Below are positions 1 to 11,775 of a stretch of 64,000 nt of DNA, piece by piece. The DNA is from Byssothecium circinans. Its lineage: Eukaryota > Ascomycota > Dothideomycetes > Pleosporales > Massarinaceae. Location: contig ML976995.1 in NCBI GenBank assembly GCA_010015675.1, positions 62,001 to 126,000 on the forward strand, written 5' to 3'. Positions within the stretch are counted from its first letter, which is position 1. Every line of letters starts with the position of its first letter. The notes under the pieces were generated by a model. That model was given only the letters and a program-made list of their open reading frames with translations. It made no database searches and was not told the DNA's origin. A program made the translations under genes and the position numbers.

Positions 1-409
1 AAGTTCATGCCCGAACCGCCGTACTCTTCCGGAATCTCAATGCCCATGAGTCCCTGCTCAAACAGCTGCTCCACCACCGCCGGGTCCATTGACTCTGCCT
101 CATCCATTTCCCGCGCTTTGGGGAGAATCACGTCGCTGGCAAACTTGGACACAGAATCGGCCATGAGGAGCTCGGTCTCGGAGAGGTGCGTGATGGGCGT
201 GGGCGGCACATCGGTGATGTCGACGTCTCGTCGGGGTATCGTCGCCGAGAGGCATCGAATTCTGTAAATGATGTATCAGCCTCCTGTCTTCTCTTCTTCA
301 CCGGGTGGCCATACTGTGGGGCCGACCGCGTGAAAGCTGGTCGCAAACTTCTCGATGACGCAGTTGCAGCGCGAGCGAGCGGTCTGAAGCTTCTCGAGAT
401 GGATGCCAT
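1..409 (-). CDS. Acyl-CoA dehydrogenase, mitochondrial (5' end of gene)
   Basis: The gene is cut by the left window edge; about 118 N-terminal residues are visible. Exon 1 runs 409-315 from ATG (MASISRSF). A 53-nt intron (314-262, GTATGG...ACAG) follows, then exon 2 runs 261-1. The first 35 residues are rich in Arg, Ser and Ala, as in a mitochondrial targeting peptide. Exon 2 then reads LSETELLMADSVSKFASD, next an acidic helix, and ends in GIEIPEEYGGSGMNF, which is the N-terminal alpha-helical region of the short/branched-chain acyl-CoA dehydrogenase family. These flavoenzymes oxidise acyl-CoA esters in the mitochondrial matrix and pass electrons to ETF. The catalytic base and FAD-binding parts lie outside the window, so chain-length specificity cannot be judged. 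An ATG 14 codons upstream is in frame, but it would bury the targeting peptide behind a hydrophobic stretch. Confidence 0.85.
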
Positions 410-2425
410 GGTGCAAAATAGGAAGATAATGTTCAATATGCAAAACGTCAAGAAGATTAGGCGTGAGAAGTCAAGGAGGTTACGGGATTCGCTTCAGTGG
501 CTGTACGTCTTAAGCCGAGGCCGCCGTTCCTGAGTTTCAATAGTCCCGCCGCCAGCCGCACCTTGCCCAATCCGGGGTACCTAGGGATTGTCACATGTCA
601 CGACCTGACTCAACACCATATGCACATCGTCATCGAACCTGTATCATCTCTGTCGTTTTTCTTTTAGAAACCTTCATTACACTCTACCACGGTACTCTAT
701 ATCTGGAACACCTGCCTTCTCGGGCTCAGTCTGTTGTCGAATATGGCGATTCAGTATTAGCACTATTCGTCACGCTTCATATCAATCTTCCAAATACCAA
801 TGATGCTCCTCCGGATGTTCATAGAATGGCAACCCAAGAACCATCCTTCAGACCATGCAACATCTCTCGCACGAACGGTTTCTCAACGTAATAGCTACTC
901 ACCAAATTTGACCTTCTTCAGCTCCCTACAAAGACTCCCGAATACACACGAGACATCCTACACTTCACCTGACACCAACTTGAACCATGGATTTTAGAGA
1001 AAGCAGTTTCTACATTTCACCCGGCTGTAGGGACTGGAATAGGCGGTGGGGAGCGTATAATGCGGGTGGGAGGAAGGTGGAAGCACAGGAACTTGCGGCA
1101 TAGTTTTTGACTATAAAAGGAAGCTTTCACTGTAAGCTAGAAAAGAAAAGAAACTTAGGGAAGAAGACTATCGAACTATTCATTTATAAAGGTACAGTAC
1201 GCTAGAACGAGATGCTTTCACAAGAGCCGATAATTGTCATGATTTTCATTAATAATAATGAATAATTGCGCGCTATGTGCGTGATATTGGATACTTTACT
1301 GTATCATACAAAATCACCACGTTTATGACAGCTGCTACTCTCAACTCGGTAGGTTGCTCCCTGCTCGCTACGGCTGCTCAAGAGCACGTTAGCCCATTCA
1401 AAGGGAAGCTGGCAGGAATACACCTCCTTCAGCGTCCTCATCCGCCACTGCATTGACGCTGTCACGAAGTGTACTTCCGCAATTCCGGCTAGCTTTCAGA
1501 CGTAGTCCACACAGATTTTGCCCAAAAGGACGACGATATATTGCAAGGGAGTACATCTGTTGAGCACATCTGCAATGAAACAAGTCCAATTTGCAGCTTT
1601 ATGGCTAATAGATCCGGCTTACGACAAGAAGATAGCTTTACCATACGTTTGGAAATCCAGTCTCCAAGCACTCCAGCTCAGTGACGTAGTGAATTCCATT
1701 TGCACGTGATGGTCTGTCGACCTCGTAAGGTAGGTACCGCTGCCTCTTTAGCTTATGTGATATCCGAGCCAAGTGTCCATGTATAGCGATTTAGGCTGCG
1801 TCAGGGGGACTGTGGCTTTTAACACACTTGGAGGATGGAGGCGCATACTTTGCCTCTTACTCATCCGCCCGCCTTTGCAATGGGAGAAACAACCGCCTTC
1901 ATGTTCAGCATGGGCGAAGTTGGCCTTGAGAGCGGTTATGCTGGTGCTGTGGTCAGCTGTGAATGGGTAAAGAGGAGTTAGCTTGTACCATGGTACTTAC
2001 CTTGGATGCCCCCGTTTGATGGACCATGCATCGCTCCCGGGCAAATCGACATCGTTCCAGAGCCCTCCATACGTGGGAGCCCATTTAAAGGCCCGCTGGG
2101 CGGGGTAAGCCGTGTCGGACTCGGAGTCGGTGGATACTGGGGTCGGCGTGCGTACCTGTGGTGGCCCATCGGCGCTCGGCATTTGCGATTTTATTTTATT
2201 TTTCGCTGTATGCACAACCGATGCCCCTGACGCTCCAGGAATTATCCATGATCCTCTTCCAGTACATTGCCTTTGTACTCACACCGGCGCATAGCGGAAC
2301 GCTCACATTGTACACAGCCACTTGATCGTCCCAGTTTCCCAAGAGCCATCGGACGAATGTGGACGCTGAATCGATTCGCCTCCTCAATGACTATTGGGTC
2401 ATACTCCTTGCCATACTCATAGGAG
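410..2425. other. Intergenic, no supported gene
   Basis: Only short open frames with poor codon bias are present. On the minus strand around 2215-1755 two open stretches could be joined through a GTAAGT donor near 2003, but the product resembles nothing I know, so it is not called as a gene. Confidence 0.4.
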
Positions 2426-3219
2426 ATGGCGATAGACTTGCGCTCCAGTTTGGCGCCCTCTATGACCGCGCCGTTGGTGCCAGACGAAAGCGCAGACACG
2501 CTCGAAATATTGCATCTAGCAATGACGACATGTTCAAGAAACCATGGCCTGTTTATCGAGGAAAGGGAGAAGCTCCTTGTCGATATCGAGACCTTGCTTT
2601 TCTCCCTCCACGTCGTCATCTGTGGCTATTACGAATGTATCTATTGTGCAGCGCAGCGGAACAGCGTCGAAGCGATACGACACCACATGACGAGTAAAAA
2701 GCACTGCAAACTCGATTTGGCCGACGAAGACTCCGAGTATGGGGGGTTTTATGATTTGTCTGCAGAGTCGGACGGCAATACAGAGCGGCGAACGGTGCAC
2801 TTTCTGGCACTGGACGAAACTCGTCCACCGGGGACGAGATATCGCAAGGCGCCTCCCGCGATGCTCAGGACGAGCGATGAAGGCGACGACAATCTCGAGA
2901 TCCAAGCCAAGGAGTCGCCATTACCCAAGGGTGGCCATGCAGCGGAGACTCCGGGCCATGTACCGACGACCAGGCCGGAGAGGCGGGTGCTCGCCCCGAC
3001 GGAACGGCTCACGCGCGTGCAGGAGAGCGATCGCAGGAGCTTGATGCATCTACCGGTCTCCCAACAGAGGGCCATCTTAGGGGCACATCAGAAGCAAGCG
3101 GAGAGGATGAGAAGGGAGGAAAGAGCACTTCAGAGGTGCACCTAGGTATGGAACAGAAGGGCAATAAGACATTGATGAAGCATTTTGTCAATGCTGTACC
3201 TGGTAGACTAAATGGCTAG
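2426..3219 (+). pseudogene. REI1-like C2H2 zinc-finger gene remnant (60S subunit biogenesis), frameshifted
   Basis: The longest open piece (2426-3145) contains HGLFIEEREKLLVDIETLL, then ECIYC and HHMTSKKHC, which is the ZN622/REI1-type C2H2 finger with its characteristic spacing. REI1 acts in the cytoplasm to recycle pre-60S export factors. The frame stops at 3145, yet the very conserved REI1 C-terminus (GNKTLMKHFVNAVPGRLNG) follows at once in another frame and ends in TAG at 3217-3219. Only about 8 nt separate the two, too few for an intron. A second break lies near 2540: the finger-like SNDDMFK is in a different frame from NHGLFI that directly continues it. The N-terminal first zinc finger and the CxxC of the next finger are not visible upstream. 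I infer a decayed or truncated copy; a functional homologue is probably elsewhere in the genome. Confidence 0.65.
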
Positions 3220-3278
3220 GCTAGTCCAACAGGAATTCCTAAATGGAAATCTCCATTCTCATCGCCATAAGCGAATCC

Positions 3279-4427
3279 TTATGCGCCAAAATGGGCGATG
3301 TTGTCGAGTACGATTTTCTTCCAGCCCTCTATAAGGTCCACCTTCTGGCCCCTAGGCGCCACTTCGGTGATGGCGCGCAGGAAATCTGCCACCTTTTGCA
3401 TGCTTTCCTATAGGGGCGAGGCGTACTCTGCATCCTCCAATATGGTGAGATTGCGTTTCTTGCAGATCCCCTGGAAAATATCGAGGAGTCTGGACTTTTC
3501 TGGTACAGAATCTTCGCCTTCCTTTCCGTTCCACAGGAACGACCTCCTTGGATTCCACTTTGTGAATGGCACGACGCCCGAAAACTCCCAGTCTAGAATA
3601 GAGGTGACCCTATCAGATTCGACGTCATACAAGATGTTGGCGAAGTGGAGATCCTTATGCGCGAGGCGCAGCTGCACACGGTTGAGTTCCTCGGCGTGCG
3701 CCGGCAGGGCCTGCACGAAAGCTTCCAGTCGAGGGACGGCATCTTGCATTGGGGCGAGGCTCTTGTGCGCCTGAATCAGGTGGATGTAGGTCTTGATCTG
3801 GGCCGAGATGAGATCGATGTACGTGGGATAGGGTCCACCCAGGTTGACACTGTCCACGGTCTCCCCGGGCCACAGCTTGTCCACGTCAGGCGCCTGCCAA
3901 AACGTCTCGTCCACGATTCGGTCGACGACAATGGCCCCATTCTTGTCCATACGGAGACCACCGATTGCGTTCCATCGTTGCTCATGCAATTGACTGAGGT
4001 AGTCGGCCAACTGGCCGAGGATAAGGAGCATTTGTGTCTCGGTCAGCGATGCGTATATATCGCTGAGCGTGGTGCCGCTGACGAGCGAGAGCAGGCTGTA
4101 CTCGTGGCCCAGCTTGTTCGCATCAGAGCTGTCGTAGGCCACGATGTCGGGGACGGGGACTGAGGTATTCCGCTTGATCCATGTCATCACGGCCATTTCA
4201 TTTTCCGTCTTGATGGTGGGGAGGTGCTTCCCAGAGACCCGAAGAACGAGCCGAGTGTGCACAGTACGTGGGTTCTTTGGGACGACAATGAGGTGGATGG
4301 AATGGTATTGCGCAGTAACCTTAGGTGCAACAATCTCGGTAGCCTTGGGCAGGCCAATGGAGAGGAGAAGTTGATTAATTGCATCATCAGAGACGGGCCC
4401 AGGCAGGTAATCACTCGGCGTCCCCAT
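3279..4427 (-). pseudogene. Aminoglycoside-phosphotransferase (APH) family protein with in-frame amber stop
   Basis: One exon starting at ATG 4427. Open reading stops at TAG 3410-3408 after 339 residues, but the same frame continues for 42 more codons to TAA at 3279 with sensible protein (KVADFLRAITEVAPRGQKV), giving an ancestral length of about 381 residues. Family signs are LRVSGKHLPTIKTENEMAVM for the N-lobe, the catalytic loop LAHKDLHFANILYD (HxDxxxxN) and ILDWEFSGVVP carrying the metal-binding Asp. Fungi have many such APH-fold genes of unknown substrate; antibiotic resistance should not be assumed. The stop falls after the catalytic core, so the truncated protein could still fold. It may therefore be a shortened functional gene instead of a dead one. 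It converges with the REI1-like remnant, 59 nt away. Confidence 0.75.
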
Positions 4428-5878
4428 CTCTCAGTTGAGTGTAAAAAAAAGGGTTTCGAATTGAGTGTCTTATTTTTGAGTAGGAGAGGATGGAGGATCT
4501 AGGATATTGTGATCATCGATGAAGTTGGTACTTGCGGAGCTAGACGAGGAAGGACCTGATGTGAAGATCATGAAGCGGTGGCTATGGGCAGAGGCAGATT
4601 AAGGTAGACTTTGTGCCTATACCAGCTAACCGGTAACTGGCAGTCTCTTCAAATTAAAAGTAGGTACTGCGGTCAGTCCTCAAGGAACCATAATTAGGGA
4701 TGGCTCGATGGAAAACGTTTACGATAATGGCTCTTGCTTGCGATTCCTATCAACCAGTCAGCCTACTCAATATCCCATAACTCTCCGTTGGAAACTCGAC
4801 TCAATATCCATCATCAGGCTAAAGTGAGAAGATATAAAATTGCTGGACTTGAAACCATCGTCTCCCCACCCTCCCTTCATCGTCACACAAAGCAAGAGTA
4901 GGAAAACTCATATGGCCCCAGCGTTTGTCATCATGAGGGATTTCATATACACATCGATCCATGAGAAGGACCCTTCAGAAAAGATGTGAGAAATAGTAAG
5001 CTTACCTGGCCACAAGTGCGCTGGTCTCCGAGGAGCGGAGGAGTATATGACTGATGGGCGTTTAGCGCGTGTGTACCCCGAACTGTACAGTACATGTCAG
5101 TACACTGGTACAGTAAGGCGAAGGATGCAAGGCCTGGGATCGAGGGGTCAAGGGTCCTTGACAAGTGCCCGGCATGTTCTGACGTTGGACGGCACGACGG
5201 GATGGTGTCGAAAGGAAGGATTGGCATTGATAGCCATGCGGGTCCAGACGGGTAAAAAGGATTCGGAGGATCCATGGGGATTATTAGCATTACCTGTATT
5301 ATCTTGACTGGTGAGTACCATAGGAACCTTAAAGTTTGCCGTAGCTTATCGTAAAAAAAGCCGTGATTACATGCCTATGCGAAAGCCAAAAGTACCGAGT
5401 CAGCATGCCGCATACCCTACCATGACAGTCGGAGCGAGTTTTTCATGCCTTAAATTCCTCTTCTTTGTGCATATCGAACCTCCTCATCGCCCCCATCGGA
5501 AAACCTACCACTCCCGCGGCTTCTTCTGCTCAGTCACACCGCCAATCCTGGGCCACCGGCTCCTCAACATCAAACGCTCAGAACCTGCAAACCCCCCCCG
5601 AAACCCAAGGCTTCTGTCCTTCGGGTCTCCGGTTAAGATCAGTGCGGTGAAATCTCGTGCGTGGTGGAACCGCCGCGAGTGGGAGTGTGCCCGAAGAGCG
5701 TCGCACAGCAGCACGGCTTATATGCTGTACGGCTTCGTCTCTGCTCACCTCCTAGAACGCCTCGAATTCGTGGCGGCCAATACAAGACAAAGGTCTTCGC
5801 CGATGCAGCTCCCCCAAGCATTTGGAAAACGAGGTGGCCGGACAAGGGGTGAAGTGGCGTACTTGGCCGCGTACCATA
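4428..5878. other. Intergenic between APH-like gene and transposon
   Basis: No supported gene. Open frames here (for example 5311-6120 on the plus strand) lack codon bias and recognisable motifs, and the longest of them simply runs into the transposon. Confidence 0.4.
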
Positions 5879-5880
5879 TA

Positions 5881-5907
5881 ACCCCCCCTCATGTACGGGC
5901 TGTTCCG
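5881..5907 (+). repeat. Left terminal inverted repeat of the transposon
   Basis: Starts directly after TA. Positions 5889-5907 pair with 7137-7155 with only two mismatches; the outer C-rich 8 bases do not pair well with the right end. Confidence 0.7.
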
Positions 5908-6029
5908 CTGTTTGGTGGGGGGAGGCCCGTGCGTGGAAGCTGCGAGAATCGAGTACCTTGTTTTATAAGCGTTTTGCTAGTAACTAGAGGTATCAAATTC
6001 CACCCCTATTCCTCCACAACACCTCTACA

Positions 6030-7034
6030 ATGCCAAAAACACCCAATCGTCGGCTTAGCTACAAGGAACGCACGCAGATATGGACCCTTCATGAGGCTGG
6101 TTTCCTGCAGAAAGATATAGCTACAAAGCTAGGGATTCCACCCACCACGGTCTCACGCTGTTTAAATACACCCCAGACGCCGTTAAAGCCTCAAGGGAGG
6201 CCTCCAAAGATATCTACGCCGCTTCGAATCCTCCTTGTTCGCCACGCCACTGAGAACGCTGAGCAGAGGCGGAAAACTCGCGAAGAGATTGCTCAAGAGC
6301 TAGGTATTAATGCCTGCCGGCGTACCCTAGTTAAGGCCTTTGAGAAGGAGCTATACCATCGCCGTAAGGCTACAGAGAAGCCGTTTCTCACGCCAGAGCA
6401 TATGGAAGGCCGCTTAAAATGGGCTTGGGAGCACCTTGATTGGACTGAAGAGCAGTGGGATAGAGTAAGCTAGGGGGATGAGATGTCAGTTACTGTTAGC
6501 CACGGAGAGGTTTGGGTGACTAGGAAGGTAGAGGAGAAATACCTACCAAGCTGCTGCGTCCCTAAGTTTAAAGACTACTCAGCTGGCCACGTATGGGGGA
6601 TAATATCTCGATTCTGGAAAGGTCCTCTTATCTGGTTTGAAAAGGAGTGGCTCTCAGAGAGAGGAACGGTCGACTCTAACGTATATATACGTCGAATTCT
6701 CCCCTACATTCAGGCTATACAGAGATATGAGGAGCAGCAGGGCAGACAGCCAATCTATATGGAGGATAACTGCTCTGTTCATAGCTCTAAGGCGACTACC
6801 TCAGCCTATCAAGCTCTAGGTATTAGGAAGGCTGAGGGCTGGCCGTCGAACTCACCAGATCTAAATCCCATTGAAAACGTATGGAGACTACTTAAATATC
6901 AAGTGTCAAAGCGATTCCCCCATTCAGAGCAGGAACTAAGGCAGTATGTGATGGAGGAGTGGGAGAAAATCACGGTGAATGACTATACAAAGTATATTAG
7001 AGAGATGAGAGATCGGTGCTGGGCAGCAATTTAG
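6030..7034 (+). pseudogene. Tc1/mariner transposase with a nonsense codon at the first catalytic Asp motif
   Basis: A 334-codon frame from MPKTPNRRLSYKERTQIW, with a helix-turn-helix segment (LHEAGFLQKDIATKLGIPP), then the DDE core. The frame is open except for TAG at 6471-6473, where family members usually have the Trp of the VIWSDE motif; here it reads DRVS-stop-GDEMS, so Ile, Trp and Ser of the motif are all changed and the first catalytic Asp follows the stop. The second Asp lies in YMEDNCSVHSS and the last acidic residue in SPDLNPIENVW, with 35 residues between them by my count. A Trp-to-amber change is a G-to-A transition, as produced by RIP. Without readthrough the product ends before the catalytic core. 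Confidence 0.88.
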
Positions 7035-7136
7035 GCTGGGGGTGGGCATACAAAATGGTAATAGAATGTAATTTTGTATGTAATCTATATAGAAAATGGT
7101 ATAGCGTGAGCATTTGGTGGCGCTCGGTCGAACCGA

Positions 7137-7165
7137 CGGAACCGCCCGTTCATGATCCCCCCTTG
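7137..7165 (-). repeat. Right terminal inverted repeat of the transposon
   Basis: Mirror of the left repeat; it ends in a C-run followed by TTG and the flanking TA at 7166-7167. Confidence 0.7.
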
Positions 7166-7167
7166 TA

Positions 7168-10100
7168 ACTCTTATCCTTGAATGTCGCTTTCGTAATCAT
7201 GCCGTCAGCAATCCGCTTCGACCAACTCATTGGGTTCGGAGCTCGGGAAACCGTCCCAAACTCGAAAACATCGTAAATGGCATCTGGACCTCGCCGAAGC
7301 CGAAAAGATTACAGTACGGTACCGGAGCCCTATCATTGCCGGTACTTGTACATACTGCATAGTACCATACAGCAACGGCCTGATATTAAGTAATGCATGT
7401 TGCAGGCCCAGAGTTTGAGAAAGATTGACGGGTCCCGATGCAAGAAATTTCGGGGTGCAAAAGGCACGAAGAAGATAGTGCAGGACGGATCGCGTGCAGC
7501 ACGCATGGCAGAAAGTGCATGTGTGGTTGGACGTCAAACACGTGCGCTAGGCGCGGGGTTTCGTTGCTGATCGGTGAGGAATAAAGTATGGAGGATCATT
7601 GGTAGACATCTTCTGTGGTCCATCGGTAGCGAAGAAGAGGAGCGGTCAAACCCGTTCTTGCGGGAAGCTGGAGGATACGGACGCGGCGAGCTGAGCAGGG
7701 AGGGCACGTTCGCCGGCGTGGTGATAACGAAGTCTGATCTAGATACGGAGTATGTAAAAGGTCGTCTCTAGGGGTCCGCGTCGTGGGAGACGATGACATA
7801 AGATCCCGAAGCGAACTGGATGGACCGCCCCGTTACATAATTACAACCCCACTCTCTCGAAGCTTTGGAAACCGTCAACCGAACGCAATTTTGCAGATGC
7901 ACGCACGCGGCGGAGCAAGTCAACGGAACACACCCACGGCAATCGATCGAGAAAACCTCGGACCGCAACCCGCAACGCAGCTTTGCCGGCGCCGCGGGAG
8001 GGAAAAACCACCCACCCCACTCTTTTCCCCTCCCATGTCATTGGGCGGCAAATCCCAGGTATCTGGCACGTATTCGTAGTTGCCAACACCGTCATGCAAG
8101 CCTCAGGCAAGAAGAAAGCTCTCCACCGCACTGCATCCATTTCTCCATTTCATCGTGTAGTGCATGAAACCCATGACTTTCAAGCACAAGCAGCTTCACA
8201 CGTGGCCAATCCCATGTACCAGCGTCATCATGCAGAAGCAGCCGCTGCTCACCGCCGTACTCATACATACCCAGCCTCGTATTTGGCATCCCATCTGTCA
8301 TCACACGTCTTTTGCTACTCCGTACATGCTGCTGAACCAAGACCCGACATGCCGGCGCGCCCCTACCCTGTCCGTCTTACCGCCGTTTCGCTCCAGACCA
8401 TGCCAATACCATCACCAACATACCCGATTCTGCCACCGAGCACCCATACAAGAAAAACCCCTAGCTCGTCCTCCAACATCTGACAACCTCAACCACGCGG
8501 CCTTGAAAGCTCGCTATAAACCAATTCGAACTCTTCCCCCTTCTTCGTCAGACCGCCTCTTTGCCCCCGCGCCTCCCTCCCTCTCCATCATTGTCATTGC
8601 CATTCCAACCATCCCAGAGTCCTGTATTGCATCCGCATCACCCTGTATGTAGCAGCAAGCCGGTCCCGGGAATCGGGATCAATATCGCATCAGGCATGAC
8701 AAGTAAATCCGTAAAACGCACTACGGTTCACGAGTCATGCTCACGGTAGTTGGTTTTTCGGCCCGTGGAATGCACCTACATACCTGCTCCCAGTACTGTG
8801 CACGGAAGGTCTATCGGTATACTACAAAAGATTGGTTGATTAGTATACTTTCCGCTTCTGTAGAGAAAGATGTGACAGATGTAACCTTGAGTCAAGAGTG
8901 GGATTCATGCAGTCGCGCCGCCGCAACGGCTTCAATTTATTTTTATTTTTATTTTTTTGCCCACCTTGATGGGAAGGAAACGCGCCCCAGGTCGGTCTGC
9001 ATTAAGCATTGATCGGACACATCGCGCCATGCGGTCACCAATGCATTGCTGCAGCGCCGTCTCGCGCCTACACGAGCTCCAATGTTCTCCCAAGGCAAAT
9101 CTCACTTTGATCATTTTTTCTTGTTTTGATTTTCCTTTTTCTTTTTTTTACGCCTTCGACGCCCAGTCATCAGCTACCCCAAATAGGGAGGGTCCCCGTT
9201 GCTGCGTTGCAGCCTTTCGATGAGAAAAACGCCGCATGAGAGCCTCACCCGAGCAGCATATCGCTCGCTCGTACCGAGACCCAAGGGGATGGTCCAGTGG
9301 GGCCATGGATGGTGGGCCTTAGCAGATACAGTTTAGAGAAATTTGCAGAGGATGCGATAGCCGGGGCTTGGGGGAACTTGGAGTTGGAGGCCCAACAATG
9401 GCACATATTTGGAAATTGAATCTGGGCACATTATTTGCGATAGTTTGAACTACATCAGAAACCAAACTATGCGAGGGTCGCATGTTCAGCGTCATTCTTT
9501 GCCCAGCGCAGTACAGGCCACCAACACCACCAGGTGTTAAGTACAGGGGAAGCCACTTTGCACCATCTGCGAAACTTCCCGCCTTCGACCCTCCATGAAA
9601 ATGAAAAAAGCAGTGGCAGATGTGGTGCCGTCTGAACTATCCGTATAAAATGTACCTATAGGCGACCACTGACGCAGGACAAGAAGCCCCGAAATGCTTT
9701 TAACGCTGGGAAAGAGCCCACGCAGATAAGAACAATAGATGGCAAGATAATTCGCCAAGACAGAGGGCTTGACAGTGATGGAAAGGCACAAAGCCACACG
9801 AAGCATACCGTCTTGATTCCCTATTGCCTGCAGTAGACCTGAAGAAAATGCAAAATCAAATGAAAAGCAAGGTATCAATGGTCATAAAATGCTGGGCCGA
9901 AAAGGAATAACGCCGGGCTTGTGCAACCGTCGAAAGGACTCCGTTTTAGATTCATGATAATCGCTCGCCATTGAGAGGGGACGAGGGTGGCAGCGGGGAA
10001 AGGTGAGATGCGGTGGTATGGTGGAAGGGTAGTGTTGAAATGGTGGCCGTCGTCTGCGTCAAATTCGTAATGTTGGTTTGTGCTCGCGCCGAAACTTCAT

Positions 10101-10371
10101 ATCGCCGGAAAGTCCCGTGTCAAGAGGCCTGGACAAAAATGTCTTGATGTATACTTTTAGAGCACGCATCATATGAGGCAAAACTGCAATGCGACGAAAT
10201 GTGGTACCGAAATAAGGTATCTCGAGTGGCGAAGATGGAACGGGGAAAGGGACCAGATCCTGAACTCAATCAAGGTGACGAGCGTCAACTCGAGTCCTGT
10301 GCGGTGGGCGCTCCTTACGACGGCTTTGACGACCATCTTACGACTCTGGCTGAGGGTATGGCCTCGATCGA
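7168..10371. other. Intergenic, 3.2 kb, no supported gene
   Basis: Short ORFs only; none has a motif, a convincing codon pattern or joinable exons. T-rich and A/T homopolymer runs occur near 8935-8960 and 9115-9150. Positions 7983-8650 are open in two overlapping plus-strand frames, but these are rich in His, Pro and Ser from CA/CC-rich DNA and look non-coding. Confidence 0.4.
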
Positions 10372-11775
10372 TCATTGCTGGGGTCGTCGGGCAGTCCAGA
10401 TGTGTCTGTGGAGCAAGGGGTTAGTATTGGTCGGTAACATCAATGAATTGGTATCACTTGGTGCGGAATTGACTCACATGTCGTTGTACGCATGTATTTT
10501 TCGGTTGCAAACTTCGCGGCGAACTGCTTCAACAAGTGGCTTTACGTGGTCGTGCAGATCCCAACGGTTCACTCTTGTAAATGGTGCAAAACTAAGCGCT
10601 TCCAGACCCTCGGTCAGCCCCAAGTTGTACCACCGCCCGATTTCCTTCTGGTGCGGGTCGTTGGGCCATGAGTTGAAGGGGGCGCGGATTATCGTTTCCT
10701 GGATATCGATGAAGCCGGCAGCCTGCAGAAGTTGGCGGGTATTGTGCTCGTACGCAATGGGGCGCGAAACCCTGGCCGTGGCATCTGCCAAGTAGTTGTA
10801 CCACTTGGAAACAGCACTTTCGGTCGAGAGCGTGTGGTCGTCACATCGGGGCTGCAGGTCGATTTCGACGTGTTCTATCCATCCAGAGCCGGGCTTCAGG
10901 TGTCTAGTCCAGTTAGCGCAGGGATACAGGGAGCACGGAATGCGGCGTACGAGAAGGCTTTCTGGTACATCTCTGGCCAGCTCGAGACACTGCCGCAGGC
11001 CAGTCGGATGTGGATCATGTCCCACGAGTCTTCGCCCAGATGCCATGGGCTCTCATAGTCGCGAGGAAGGCGGAAGCGTAGGTTCGGGGGGATCCTGCTC
11101 GTGCTTCCAGTCAGTGAGTAACTCAATTGGCGCAGCGATGTTTGCTCACTTTTCGGGTTGGATGTTGACCAGGTCCAAACCGAGCACCTGTGAATATTGA
11201 TCAGCTGGCTGCCGTGACTGTGGCCAATACGTCGCTAATGCGCACCTCGGCATTCAGGTACTTGCTGCAGAGACGGGCGGTTAGCTTGAGGTTGCGCATT
11301 CAGAGGCGGGCACTCACTCTGCCATGTCGATAGCCCAGATGCCCGTTCCACAGCCCAAATCCAGAATGCGGGCCTCGCCTTGGGGCGAAATCGGAGCCTG
11401 GTGCAGCTGGTCTCTCCGTGCGACCAGGAACAGCTTGTGGTAGATGTCCATCCGGTCCTTCTCAGGCTGGACAGGATGCGTTAGCCGAGGGTCGGTGCTG
11501 CATTGGGGGAGTTGAGCGGCGCCTCACCTCGTCGCAGGGGAACATGTAGATGCCTCGTCGGAAGCCGTGATAATACCGCCCATTCTCCAAGTACGGGCCC
11601 GAACCTGTGGGCACTGCGGATCTGCAACCGTCGTGAGCAATCCAATCCAATCCAATCCAATCCGCGTGTGCGCTGCGCTGAGCTGAGCTGAGCTAAGGGG
11701 ACCGGCATGGCATCTGCCGCGTCGCACAAAGCGGGGAAATGCTACTCACCCTGTGGAAGCGGCCATCGTAACCAT
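10372..11775 (-). CDS. LaeA-like S-adenosylmethionine-dependent methyltransferase
   Basis: Eight exons: 11775-11750, 11621-11528, 11466-11318, 11264-11246, 11187-11150, 11094-10951, 10903-10478 and 10405-10372. They sum to 930 nt, 309 residues. The order of family signs is [19 protein letters not shown], then the SAM-binding motif [17 protein letters not shown], then [37 protein letters not shown], and the family end [10 protein letters not shown]. LaeA-family proteins are nuclear methyltransferases; LaeA itself partners the velvet proteins and controls secondary-metabolite clusters and development, but fungi have many LaeA-like paralogues and I cannot say which this is. The short early exons are each supported by frame and splice sites, with a CTAAC branch in intron 6. 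ATG 11766 is an alternative in-frame start. No biosynthetic cluster is adjacent. Confidence 0.88.
11638..11663. repeat. Pentanucleotide microsatellite (CCAAT/ATCCA type)
   Basis: About five copies of a 5-bp unit, inside intron 1 of the LaeA-like gene, 15-40 bp upstream of its acceptor on the minus strand. Confidence 0.8.

Larger units (their letters stand above)
5879..7167 (+). mobile_element. Tc1/mariner-type DNA transposon, about 1.29 kb
   Basis: A single-gene element with imperfect terminal inverted repeats flanked by TA on both sides (5879-5880 and 7166-7167), the target duplication expected for Tc1/mariner. The best-conserved inner part of the repeats matches TCATGNACGGGCNGTTCCG (5889-5907, and the reverse complement at 7137-7155). 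The outermost bases are poorly matched: a C-run on the left, a G-run on the right. The enclosed transposase carries a stop codon, so this copy is not autonomous. Size and organisation agree with fungal Tc1/mariner elements. Confidence 0.85.

Noticed and set aside
1755..2215. Minus-strand two-exon gene joined at a GTAAGT donor near 2003
   Set aside because: Frame can be kept only by using a second-choice acceptor, and the product has no known motif or conserved block.
2196..2619. Minus-strand ORFs with good-looking codons (GKEYDPIVIEEANRFS, FVRWLLGNWDDQVAVYN)
   Set aside because: The two pieces are in different frames and no intron joins them. They partly overlap the REI1-like remnant on the other strand, so part may be its complement.
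5311..6120. 269-codon plus-strand ORF
   Set aside because: Runs across the left transposon end into the transposase region in another frame; Arg/Ser-rich composition without domain.
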